A stretch of 19,692 nt of DNA, taken from NCBI GenBank assembly GCA_002482545.1, contig DLGF01000019.1, positions 1 through 19,692 on the forward strand. The letters are read 5' to 3'. Shown here one piece after another: positions 1 to 6,654 of the stretch; within the stretch, counting starts at the first letter, position 1; every line of letters starts with the position of its first letter. The notes beneath the pieces were generated by a model. It ran no database searches and was not told the DNA's origin. It saw only the letters and a program-made list of their open reading frames with translations. A program made the position numbers and the translations under genes. Origin of the DNA: Sporomusaceae bacterium UBA7701 (GTDB taxonomy: Bacteria > Bacillota > Negativicutes > Sporomusales > UBA7701).

Positions 1-456
1 TGTAGCGCCAGGATCACCTGTGGGTCCGGTTGGTCCTGTAGGGCCGGTCGCCCCAGTAGGCCCGGCAGGCCCGTTAGACGGCCCTGTCGGTCCGGTGATA
101 CCAGTAGGTCCGGTAGGTCCGGTGGGGCCAGTTGGCCCGGTGGGGCCGGTTGGTCCCGTGGCACCCGCTCCTCCAGTGGCTCCTGGAGGTCCGGGAGGGT
201 TAATTATTATTACAGGATCACAGCAGCAGTTTTTGCCATGGTGGTCATGATGACAGCAGTCTTTGTCATGGTGATCATGGCAGCAGTCTTTATCATGATG
301 ATCATGGCAGCAGTCTTTGTCATGATGGTCATGACAGCAGTCTTTGTCAGGCTGAAGATGAAAATGGTGATGGTGATGATGTTTACAATGTTTGTGATGT
401 TTACAATGTTTACGATGCTTGCGGCGTTCAAGATCAAGATCAGGTGTCTGGTCCAT
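1..456 (-). CDS. Collagen-like surface protein with His/Asp/Cys-rich N-terminus (3' end outside window)
   Basis: Read on the minus strand, this open frame starts at ATG 456 and runs off the left edge after 152 codons. A strong GGGGGAGG ribosome site lies 7-8 bases upstream. Residues 14-33 are Lys/His-rich with six consecutive histidines (26-31). Residues 37-73 are about four copies of a nine-residue unit, HDHHDKDCC, ending in a Cys triplet at 77-79. I count 25 His and 13 Cys before residue 80. A short hydrophobic PVIII stretch follows, then Gly-X-Y triplets, mainly GPT, from residue 89 to the edge, with one break at GPSNG (125-129). GPT-type collagen repeats are typical of BclA-like exosporium and spore-appendage proteins of Firmicutes, where Thr is glycosylated. 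The His/Cys block suggests metal binding; this is inference. There is no signal peptide, which fits a spore-surface protein made in the mother cell. Confidence 0.88.
   Translation of the reverse strand, partial: MDQTPDLDLERRKHRKHCKHHKHCKHHHHHHFHLQPDKDCCHDHHDKDCCHDHHDKDCCHDHHDKDCCHHDHHGKNCCCDPVIIINPPGPPGATGGAGATGPTGPTGPTGPTGPTGPTGITGPTGPSNGPAGPTGATGPTGPTGPTGDPGAT
238..348. repeat. 27-bp tandem repeat (about 4 copies) encoding HDHHDKDCC
   Basis: Four units begin with ATG-like triplets at 238, 268, 295 and 322 on the plus strand. The last three are exactly 27 bases and the first carries one extra codon. Each contains the core gcagtcttt. The repeat lies in frame within the collagen-like gene and accounts for its nine-residue metal-binding-like units. 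Copies differ mainly at synonymous positions, so the repeat is not a fresh duplication. Confidence 0.85.
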
Positions 457-494
457 GCTAAACCTCCCCCCATATTTCAGTAGGTATTACATAA

Positions 495-503
495 TATACT
501 ATG
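495..503 (-). promoter_or_regulatory. Possible sigma-K-type -10 element of the collagen-like gene
   Basis: On the minus strand the sequence CATAGTATA fits the CATANNNTA form of the late mother-cell sigma-K -10 box. It lies about 40 bases upstream of the ATG. No convincing AC-type -35 is seen at the expected distance. The same bases also contain vegetative-like TATATT, so the assignment rests mostly on the spore-surface character of the gene product. Confidence 0.3.
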
Positions 504-553
504 AATAATAATAGCTAACGGCTACTCATCTTAGCGATTTGGTGAAGCTGGCC

Positions 554-593
554 GAATAAATTGCCAGCCCGGCCCCGGGCTGGCAATTTATTC
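554..593. other. Perfect 19-bp inverted repeat with 2-base spacer in a divergent intergenic region
   Basis: Arms 554-572 and 575-593 are perfectly complementary (gaataaattgccagcccgg and its complement). RNA from either strand would form a very stable hairpin. Neither side has a clean T-run, and the two flanking genes diverge from here, so an intrinsic terminator is not the obvious role. It could block read-through between the divergent units, protect a transcript 5' end, or be an operator. The rest of 457-723 shows no other gene. Confidence 0.6.
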
Positions 594-723
594 CTGTAGT
601 AAAAAGAGCAGTCGGCGCATAGGATTTAACATTTGATGCGATCGGGAGGTCCTCATAATTTCCAGCCTCGCTGCTGGAACGGTCAACCCCAAGGCAAAAA
701 AAGCTGATAAAGAGGGTATGGGC

Positions 724-2946
724 ATGACCAGTATCATTATCGTTACCTATAATAAATTTGACTATAATAAGCTCTGCATTGAAAGCATTCGCCAATATAC
801 CGAACCAGGTTCTTATGAAATCATCGTTGTCGACAACAATTCTACCGACGGCACGGTGGAGTGGCTGCAAAGACAGCCGGATATCCGCCTGATTTGCAAC
901 CGGGAAAATGTCGGATTTCCGGCCGGCTGCAATCAAGGGATGGCCGTAGCCGGCGGCGACAGCATTCTCCTGTTGAATAACGATACTATTGTTACGCCTC
1001 AATGGCTGACAAATCTAAAAAAGTGTTTATTTAACGCCGATGATATTGGCGCGGTCGGAGCTGTCACCAATTCCTGCTCCAATTTCCAAAGCATTCCTAC
1101 AGAATATGCCAGTATCGAAGAAATGATCGGTTTTGCCCGGCAAATCAATCATTCCGACCCCGAGCTCTGGGAGGAGCGAGCAAGGCTCGTAGGTTACTGT
1201 ATGCTTATCAAGGCGGAGGTTGTGCGTAAAATCGGCCTATTGGACGAATTTTTTTCGCCGGGAAATTATGAAGATGACGATTACAGTTTACGCATCAGAA
1301 ATGCCGGGTATCGCTTGGTATTGTGCCGCGATACCTTTATTCATCATTTCGGCAGCGTTTCTTTCGGAGAACGGACAGATCAATTCAATCATCTCCTGGA
1401 AACCAACAAACAGAGATTCACCGAAAAATGGGGGATTGCGCCCTTTAGCATCCTTCCGTCAAACCGGATACAGGACACGGGGCTCAAACAGTGGTTTACC
1501 TATCAGCATGATTACCATTTTTACCGGCAACTGATGGAAAATGCCCGGTATAAATTTGGCTCATTGGTCAACCAGGCCGAATTTGCCTTTCTATCCGGCG
1601 ATCAGGAAAAGGCAATGCTGACCGTCATGCGTGCAGCAGATTCTGCGCACCATTCCCACCCCGGATTCTTCACTTCGCCAATGTTGGAGTCCATCCTGAG
1701 AAAGATTGCGGAAAAGCTGGAGGCCAAAATAGCGGATATTTTCCCCGCCGTGTCGGGCAAGCAGCGGGTCAAGCGCAATATCCTGCATGTTATCAGCCAA
1801 GGTTACGCTGCGGGCGGTCATACCAAAGCGCTCGAACGTTGGATTCTGATGGATACCCAGTCCGTCCATTCAATCCTTGTCACTCTCAACAGCGCCACCA
1901 ATCCACCCTGGCTGGCGAGCGCGGCCATGCAGTCCGGCGGCTGGTATCATAGCCTGGCCGACGGAAAAATTTCCTTGACCCAGCGGGCGAGGCTGTTGCG
2001 GGATATGGCCAATCGTTGGGCGGACGTGGTTGTCCTGCATGGCCATCCCCATGACCCGATTCCTCCGGTGGCTTTTGGGGTTGCCGGCGGTCCGCCGGTC
2101 ATCTTCGTGAATCATGCCGACCAGGCTTTTTCCATCGGCATGCCGGCAGCCGACCTGATTGCCGAGCATCGCGCCGCCGGGCAGGCCGTCACTCAGGCCC
2201 GCCGGAAAATTTTGCGAAGCCGTCTGCTGCCGCTTCCCTTGGGGATGCCGCATGCTTCAGAGAATAAGCAAATCGTCAGACAGAAGCTCGGCATCGATGA
2301 GGACGGCATTGTTATGCTGACGGTGGCTCACGCTTATCAGCTTGTTCCGTGTGGGGAATATCATTTCATAAACCTGCTTGCAGAAATAAGCAACCGGTAC
2401 CCCAACGTCGTTGCGCTGATAATCGGTCCGTCAGAATCTCCGGATTGGGCCCGGCTTAACAGCGAAAGCGGCGGCCGTATCAGGCTTGTGGCTCCCCAGA
2501 GTGACTTAGGGCCATACCGCAGCGCGGCGGATGTGTATCTGGATTCCCTGCCGTTAGGTTCATTTGCCGAGGCGCTTGAAGCCGGCGCTCTAGGGATGCC
2601 CGTAGTCGGCCTGGCTACCGCTGTTGCCGGACACCTGAGCGGCAATATCCAGCCGGACGCTCTGCTCACCCATTTCCCCAGCCGGGAAGAATTGTTCGCG
2701 GTTGTCGACAGCTTGGTCGGCGATCCGGTTTACCGCCGCGAACAGGGCGATTGCCTGCAGGCCGCCGTCCTGCAAAACCATTGTTCCGGATGGTGCGAGA
2801 AGGTGGCGGAACTGTATTCACTGGTCCCGGACAATCATGTTCCGGCAGACATACCAGTTGACGAGGTCCTCGATTCCGATTGGAACGATGTGGTTTGGTC
2901 GTATTTTCAGCGGCAATCCGGCTTGAGTAACTGCCGTTTTGGTTGA
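724..2946 (+). CDS. Two-domain glycosyltransferase: GT2 (GT-A) plus GT4-like (GT-B)
   Basis: The protein is about 740 residues. The N-terminal 220 residues are a family-2 transferase of the rhamnosyltransferase type: SIIIVTYN at the start, VVDNNSTDG near 37-43, LLLNND (DXD equivalent) near 84-87, the acceptor-side EDDD near 184-187 and HHFGS near 207-211. A mostly helical linker follows. From about 350 a second transferase domain begins (ILHVISQGYAAGGHTKAL), with HGHPHDP near 440 and a GT4-like donor-site region near 595-635 (DLGPYRSAADVYLDS, then FAEALEAGALGMPVVGL). ATG 724 is preferred because GAGGG lies 7 bases upstream, whereas ATG 718 would be only 1 base away. It probably acts in the cytoplasm on nucleotide sugars. 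Facing a collagen-like gene and preceding rfbA, it may glycosylate the spore surface; that link is inference. The acceptor is unknown. Confidence 0.85.
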   Translation: MTSIIIVTYNKFDYNKLCIESIRQYTEPGSYEIIVVDNNSTDGTVEWLQRQPDIRLICNRENVGFPAGCNQGMAVAGGDSILLLNNDTIVTPQWLTNLKKCLFNADDIGAVGAVTNSCSNFQSIPTEYASIEEMIGFARQINHSDPELWEERARLVGYCMLIKAEVVRKIGLLDEFFSPGNYEDDDYSLRIRNAGYRLVLCRDTFIHHFGSVSFGERTDQFNHLLETNKQRFTEKWGIAPFSILPSNRIQDTGLKQWFTYQHDYHFYRQLMENARYKFGSLVNQAEFAFLSGDQEKAMLTVMRAADSAHHSHPGFFTSPMLESILRKIAEKLEAKIADIFPAVSGKQRVKRNILHVISQGYAAGGHTKALERWILMDTQSVHSILVTLNSATNPPWLASAAMQSGGWYHSLADGKISLTQRARLLRDMANRWADVVVLHGHPHDPIPPVAFGVAGGPPVIFVNHADQAFSIGMPAADLIAEHRAAGQAVTQARRKILRSRLLPLPLGMPHASENKQIVRQKLGIDEDGIVMLTVAHAYQLVPCGEYHFINLLAEISNRYPNVVALIIGPSESPDWARLNSESGGRIRLVAPQSDLGPYRSAADVYLDSLPLGSFAEALEAGALGMPVVGLATAVAGHLSGNIQPDALLTHFPSREELFAVVDSLVGDPVYRREQGDCLQAAVLQNHCSGWCEKVAELYSLVPDNHVPADIPVDEVLDSDWNDVVWSYFQRQSGLSNCRFG

Positions 2947-2964
2947 CAGCCGCCGTACTGCTTG

Positions 2965-2990
2965 CCGCCGGGTTATTACCGGCGGTTTTT
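2965..2990 (+). terminator. Rho-independent terminator after the glycosyltransferase
   Basis: Stem ccgccgg (2965-2971) pairs with ccggcgg (2979-2985) around a gttatta loop and is followed directly by TTTTT. It lies 19 bases after the stop codon at 2946, so rfbA probably has its own promoter. Confidence 0.88.
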
Positions 2991-3256
2991 AGTTTTCCGT
3001 CGGCTGCGGCCAAGCGGGCGGAAATGGAACTCTTTTGGCTACCGGACGCATATGATGACAGAAAGCAGACGGAAAAGCAAAAATAGAGGCAGGCATGAAA
3101 CCACGTATCAGGATTGGGACGTATCAATAATCAACTGACGCATAGGCACAGTGTTTTGCGAATATTAAAAGCCCCGGGGGTGCCTGCCGGTTATCAAGTT
3201 GAACGGCTGCGACAGCCGATTCGGTTGCCGGAAATTACGGTTAGGAAGTGGGAAAG
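2991..3256. other. Intergenic stretch before rfbA
   Basis: I see no supportable gene here. The only structure is a small hairpin, cggctg-cga-cagccg (3204-3218), 38 bases before the rfbA start. It could be part of the 5' leader. No convincing -35/-10 pair was found. A ten-codon frame starting at ATG 3095 has a fair upstream purine stretch but no other support. Confidence 0.4.
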
Positions 3257-4129
3257 GTGATTGACAAGGGGATTATTTTAGCCGGCGGCTCGGGTACGCG
3301 GTTGTATCCGCTGACCAAGGTAGTGAGCAAGCAGCTTATGCCGGTATACGATAAGCCAATGGTCTATTATCCGCTGACGACGCTCATGCTGGCAGGCATC
3401 AGCGATATTTTGGTCATTACGACCCCCCAGGATCAACTGCTGTATCAACAGCTTCTGCTGGATGGAGCGCAGTGGGGAGTGAATATCTCCTATGCGACTC
3501 AGCCCCGGCCGGAAGGGATCGCCCAAGCCTTTATCCTTGGCGAAGAATTTATTGGCGGAAAGGGCTGTGCCTTGATGCTGGGTGACAACATTTGCTACGG
3601 CGACGGTCTCTCCGGCAAACTGCAACAAGCCGCCGGCATCGACGAAGGAGCCGTCGTCTTCGGCTATTGGGTCAGCAATCCGCAGGCGTACGGCGTCGTC
3701 GAGTTTGACGCTGCCGGCAAGGCGATCAGCATTGAGGAAAAGCCGGACCATCCCAAGTCCAATTACGCGGTAACCGGTCTGTATTTTTATGACCGTCAGG
3801 TGGTTGATATGGCCAAAGAGCTTAAACCGAGCGCCAGGGGGGAACTGGAGATTACCGATATCAACAATCGCTATCTCGGCAAGGGACAGCTGCAGGTTGA
3901 GCGGCTGGGGCGGGGAGTCGCCTGGCTCGACACCGGGACCCACAATTCGCTGCTCCAGGCGGCGACATTTATTGAAACCATCGAAAAACGGCAAGGGCTG
4001 AAGATTGCCTGCCCGGAGGAGGTCGCCTACCGGATGGGGTATATTTCGGTGGAGCAGATACTCAAACTGGCCGGGTTTTACAAAAATAACGAATATGGCA
4101 GCTATTTGCTGAAGATCGTCCAAGAGTAG
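3257..4129 (+). CDS. rfbA: Glucose-1-phosphate thymidylyltransferase
   Basis: RfbA/RmlA joins dTTP and glucose-1-phosphate to give dTDP-glucose, the first step to dTDP-rhamnose and related deoxysugars. The 290-residue protein has the family's usual length. It shows the nucleotide-binding GGSGTRLYPLT at 10-20, KQLMPVYDKPM after it, LMLGDNICYGD near 110-120 and EEKPDHPKS further on, all standard for the short RmlA class. Start choice is uncertain: GTG 3257 has AGGA 10 bases upstream, while GTG 3248 sits almost on top of that AGGA. No rfbB, rfbC or rfbD is next to it in the window, so the remaining pathway genes must be elsewhere. It may supply activated sugar to the upstream glycosyltransferase, although a terminator separates them. 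Confidence 0.95.
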   Translation: MIDKGIILAGGSGTRLYPLTKVVSKQLMPVYDKPMVYYPLTTLMLAGISDILVITTPQDQLLYQQLLLDGAQWGVNISYATQPRPEGIAQAFILGEEFIGGKGCALMLGDNICYGDGLSGKLQQAAGIDEGAVVFGYWVSNPQAYGVVEFDAAGKAISIEEKPDHPKSNYAVTGLYFYDRQVVDMAKELKPSARGELEITDINNRYLGKGQLQVERLGRGVAWLDTGTHNSLLQAATFIETIEKRQGLKIACPEEVAYRMGYISVEQILKLAGFYKNNEYGSYLLKIVQE

Positions 4130-4130
4130 A

Positions 4131-4149
4131 CGCCGCCCTTTGGGCGGCG
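4131..4149 (+). terminator. Hairpin directly after rfbA, probable terminator
   Basis: cgccgccc (4131-4138), loop ttt, gggcggcg (4142-4149) starts right behind the rfbA stop codon. The following gggcttcttgc is only mildly T-rich, so termination efficiency is uncertain. Confidence 0.55.
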
Positions 4150-4170
4150 GGCTTCTTGCAGAAACAGAAC

Positions 4171-4202
4171 AAGGGCGCTTTGTCTTATGACAAAGCGCCC
4201 TT
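4171..4202. terminator. Bidirectional hairpin between convergent rfbA and tRNA-Ala
   Basis: Perfect 14-bp arms (aagggcgctttgtc at 4171-4184 and its complement at 4189-4202) surround a TTAT loop. It is followed by T-rich sequence on both strands (ttgatttctgg on plus, ttctgtttctg on minus). It sits between converging transcripts, so it likely ends both. Confidence 0.7.
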
Positions 4203-4233
4203 GATTTCTGGCAAATAAAATTGCGGGTTTGAA

Positions 4234-4309
4234 TGGTGGAGACGAGGGGATTCGAACCCCTGACCTCTTGAATGCGAGCCAAGCGCTCTCCCGACTGAGC
4301 TACGCCCCC
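4234..4309 (-). tRNA. tRNA-Ala, anticodon CGC
   Basis: A complete cloverleaf folds on the minus strand. The acceptor GGGGGCG (4309-4303) pairs with CGTCTCC with two G-U pairs. The D arm is GCTC/GAGC and the anticodon stem is CTTGG/TCAAG with loop CTCGCAT, giving anticodon CGC (reads GCG). The T arm is AGGGG-TTCGAAT-CCCCT. CCA is encoded (4236-4234). The length is 76 bases. Confidence 0.93.
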
Positions 4310-4325
4310 ATGATTCCCAAGTAGT

Positions 4326-4354
4326 ATTGTATAACAGTGCCGCGAGTTTTGCAA
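4326..4354 (-). promoter_or_regulatory. Sigma-A promoter of tRNA-Ala
   Basis: On the minus strand, TTGCAA (4354-4349) and TACAAT (4331-4326) are separated by 17 bases. The expected start is about 10 bases before the mature tRNA 5' end at 4309. Confidence 0.7.
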
Positions 4355-4362
4355 GTGTTGAC

Positions 4363-4875
4363 TTATTTTGCTATATCGTTCAAAGCCCGCTCTTCCGCGG
4401 GAATTCGGACGGCGAAAAGCAGCCAGGCATTGAGCAGGCTGGCGATGAGACAAGTATGCCAGGCCCCGAAAATGAGGGGGGCGCAGGCCAGTTCCACGGA
4501 GACTGCGAGATAGTTCGGGTGGCGCAGGTAGCGGTAGGGGCCTTGCCGGACCGGCGGGTGGCCGGGAATGACCAGGATGCGGGTGTTCCAGCGGCGGCCT
4601 AGGGTGAAGATGCACCAGTAGCGGAGACCCTGGGCAGCCAGGAAAAATAAGAGCCAGAGCGGCCAAATGGCCGGGAGCGATACCTGCTTCGCCGCTTCGG
4701 CCACCCACCCGGCCAGCCAGCCGGAATGGAGCAGAATAAAGAGGGGATAGTGGCCGGAAGCAAACTCCACTCCGCCCTGCGCCAGCACCCAGCGCTTATT
4801 CCGGGCAGCCAGCCATAGTTCAGCCGACCGCTGGATGATCACAATCCCTGCCAGAACCAGAACCCACTTTACCAT
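4363..4875 (-). CDS. ICMT-like membrane methyltransferase (YpbQ/BpsB type)
   Basis: This 170-residue, very hydrophobic protein belongs to the isoprenylcysteine carboxyl methyltransferase family. It has four or so predicted membrane segments and the C-terminal signature GPYRYLRHPNYLAV (about 112-125), followed by EERAL near the end, which form the S-adenosylmethionine site. Its start overlaps the end of the type III polyketide synthase gene by 7 bases, so the two are translationally coupled. In Bacillus subtilis the equivalent pair makes alkylpyrones (BpsA) and methylates them to alkylpyrone methyl ethers (BpsB/YpbQ), so that is the likely reaction here. Prenyl-cysteine methylation is unlikely in a bacterium. 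Specificity is inferred from context. Confidence 0.85.
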   Translation of the reverse strand: MVKWVLVLAGIVIIQRSAELWLAARNKRWVLAQGGVEFASGHYPLFILLHSGWLAGWVAEAAKQVSLPAIWPLWLLFFLAAQGLRYWCIFTLGRRWNTRILVIPGHPPVRQGPYRYLRHPNYLAVSVELACAPLIFGAWHTCLIASLLNAWLLFAVRIPAEERALNDIAK

Positions 4876-5918
4876 CGGAATAGCACCTGTTCGGCGCTAA
4901 AGCCCGGCCCGAGGGCCAGCATCACTCCGTATTCGCCGCTGGGGGCGTGGGCTTTAAGGTATTGCTTCAGTACGAAAAGGACGGAGGCGCTGGACATATT
5001 CCCGTAGCCGGTGAGTATCGCCAGCGCTTCGGCCAGGGTCTCCGGCGGCAGGTTCAAGCTTTCGGAATAGGCGTCGAGGACCTTGACCCCTCCCGGATGG
5101 ACGACATAGTGCTTCAAGCTGTCGGCAGATATATTCCACTCGCCGCAGGCCTGCTTGATCAAGGCAGGCAAGTGCTGGCGGACGATACTGGGGATATCGC
5201 GGGAAAAACGGACCTTCAGGCCGGTCTCAACCACGTCCCAGCCCATAATATCCTCCGTAGCGGCGAATAACGTGCTATGACTGGCGCAAAGCTCAGGGCC
5301 GGCGGCGCCGTTGTCGGACAGAATCGCCGCGGCCGCCCCATCGGCAAAAATACCCGCCCCGACGAGGTTGGCCTTGGAAAAATCATTTTGCTGGAAGGTC
5401 AGACTGCAAAGCTCAACCGTCACCAGCAGCACAACCCGTCCCGCCAGCGCTCCGGCCAACTCGGCGGAACGGGCCAGGCCGGCCACGCCGCCGGCGCACC
5501 CCAGGCCCCAGATTGGCAGCCGTGCGGTGTGGGGGGACAGCCCCAGCCGCTGGATGAGCTTGGCGTCCAGCGTAGGGGTTGCAATACCGGTAGAGGAAAC
5601 CAGGACGACGAGATCGATATCCCGGGCAGAAAGGCCTGCTTCCGCCATGGCCTGACGGGAGGCGTTTTCAGCCAGCTCAAGGCCGGCTTCTTCATAACGC
5701 CGGTTGGTCTCGGAAAACGTATGCGGCACGGCATACCATTCCAGCGGCTGAGCCAAATGCCGAACCGCGATGCAGGCGTTATCAAAGACGGGGAGCAGCC
5801 GATCCAAGTTTTCCATTTTATCCCGGAAGAGAGTTGCGGCAAAGACTTTGAGGTCCTCCTGGCGGATGGCGTGCGGCGGCACTGCCAGCCCTACTGAGCA
5901 AATCCGCGGTTTTTTCAT
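4869..5918 (-). CDS. Type III polyketide synthase (chalcone/stilbene synthase family)
   Basis: The 349-residue protein has the thiolase-fold Cys-His-Asn triad: Cys141 in WGLGCAGG, His274 in YVVHPGGVKV and Asn307 in GYGNMSSASV. Near the C-terminus LALGPGFSAE matches the family's GPG loop. Such enzymes extend an acyl-CoA with malonyl-CoA units. The bacterial BpsA/BcsA group uses long-chain acyl starters to give alkylpyrones. The start at 5918 has an AGGTGGTGG ribosome site. The coupled downstream methyltransferase supports the alkylpyrone assignment. A terminator at 6041-6069 separates it from the upstream gene, so the promoter should lie in 5919-6040. I could not define it with confidence. Confidence 0.93.
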   Translation of the reverse strand: MKKPRICSVGLAVPPHAIRQEDLKVFAATLFRDKMENLDRLLPVFDNACIAVRHLAQPLEWYAVPHTFSETNRRYEEAGLELAENASRQAMAEAGLSARDIDLVVLVSSTGIATPTLDAKLIQRLGLSPHTARLPIWGLGCAGGVAGLARSAELAGALAGRVVLLVTVELCSLTFQQNDFSKANLVGAGIFADGAAAAILSDNGAAGPELCASHSTLFAATEDIMGWDVVETGLKVRFSRDIPSIVRQHLPALIKQACGEWNISADSLKHYVVHPGGVKVLDAYSESLNLPPETLAEALAILTGYGNMSSASVLFVLKQYLKAHAPSGEYGVMLALGPGFSAEQVLFRW

Positions 5919-6040
5919 TAGTCCACCACCTAAATAGAATGACCTGACTCATGAAACCCTATGTCGGACAGTGGTGAAAAATTCCCGCTTTTACGGAAGC
6001 CTCCCGGCCGGCGCCTAAGGCAGGCATAACCCGCAGCGCA

Positions 6041-6069
6041 AACAAAAACAGAAGGCGCGCGCCTTCTGT
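6041..6069 (-). terminator. Rho-independent terminator of the secreted-protein gene
   Basis: Positions 6048-6069 are a perfect 22-base palindrome (acagaaggcgc and its complement). On the minus strand it is followed by TTTTTGTTTGC. It lies 34 bases beyond the end of the gene at 6103-6564 and should isolate it from the polyketide synthase pair. Confidence 0.88.
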
Positions 6070-6102
6070 CCATAAGCCTGTTCTTTCCGTGCGGAATGCT
6101 TA

Positions 6103-6564
6103 TCAGCCGCCCCAGGTGAAAATAGGTTCCGTATATTCGGGGGATGTGACGGTGATGACCTCGGTCTGGCCATTGTTGCGCACGAACAGGTTGTAGGTGC
6201 CGAGGACGACGTTTTTAGCGCTGCAAACCTGAATTTGCATATCGACCAGGGCGTTTTTCTCCGTCACGATCGTCACCTTGCCGGAAGATTTGCCTGCATT
6301 CACTACGACCTCGCGATCCGTCGAACGGGCGTAGTCCCCTATTCCCCAGGCGACCTTAATGGTCGCCGGCACGGCCATATCGCCGCCTTTGGTCAAAAAG
6401 GTGAATTTCCAGAACAGCGGAGCGACATCGACATTGACCTGGACGGTCATTTTGGCCGTCGGTGCAGGAGTTGAGCCTGCGGCCAGCGCCGGCGATGAAA
6501 AAGCTATAACCATTCCCCATGCCGCTAACAGGGTAAGGGCAACTTTAAAAAAACGAAACATCAT
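6103..6564 (-). CDS. Secreted protein of unknown function
   Basis: This 153-residue protein begins with a clear signal peptide: short basic start MMFRFFK, hydrophobic core, then SSPALAAG with likely cleavage after ALA near residue 28. The mature part is rich in alternating hydrophobic and polar residues (TVQVNVDVAP, KVTIVTEK, VITVTSPEY), which suggests a beta-sandwich. It has one cysteine (VCSAK) and ends with EPIFTWGG. I recognise no family. AGGAGG lies 6 bases before ATG 6564. An extended -10 promoter lies upstream and a strong terminator downstream, so it is a single-gene unit. It could be a cell-envelope or spore-related adhesive protein, but nothing in the sequence proves this. Confidence 0.8.
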   Translation of the reverse strand: MMFRFFKVALTLLAAWGMVIAFSSPALAAGSTPAPTAKMTVQVNVDVAPLFWKFTFLTKGGDMAVPATIKVAWGIGDYARSTDREVVVNAGKSSGKVTIVTEKNALVDMQIQVCSAKNVVLGTYNLFVRNNGQTEVITVTSPEYTEPIFTWGG

Positions 6565-6597
6565 GTAGAGCCTCCTGCTTATACTATTTCATTCAAA

Positions 6598-6606
6598 ATT
6601 ATACCA
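6598..6606 (-). promoter_or_regulatory. Extended -10 promoter of the secreted-protein gene
   Basis: On the minus strand TGGTATAAT gives a consensus TATAAT with the TGn extension, about 35 bases before ATG 6564. The -35 region (TTTCCC at 17 bases) is poor, as is common for extended -10 promoters. Confidence 0.55.
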
Positions 6607-6654
6607 TATGGAGGAAGCGGGGGAAAGATGGCCGGTCAAGGGAAAAGTCCGGGT

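Noticed and set aside
20..250. Plus-strand frame rich in GPVGPV
   Set aside because: It is the antisense reading of the collagen triplets. The minus strand gives GPT repeats, a strong ribosome site and a longer coherent protein.
210..473. Minus-strand frame with Ile/Thr/Met repeats
   Set aside because: It is a shifted reading of the His/Asp/Cys repeat and lacks a suitable ribosome site; the frame starting at 456 continues into collagen triplets.
3095..3130. Ten-codon frame in the rfbA upstream region
   Set aside because: Too short and without conservation or structural evidence to call a leader peptide.
3278..4708. 476-codon minus-strand open frame
   Set aside because: It runs antisense to rfbA and through the tRNA-Ala and terminators; its composition is low-complexity and no family is recognised.
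5940..5990. Possible sigma-E promoter before the polyketide synthase (CATAGGGT on the minus strand)
   Set aside because: Only about five of eight -10 bases fit and the -35 is poor.
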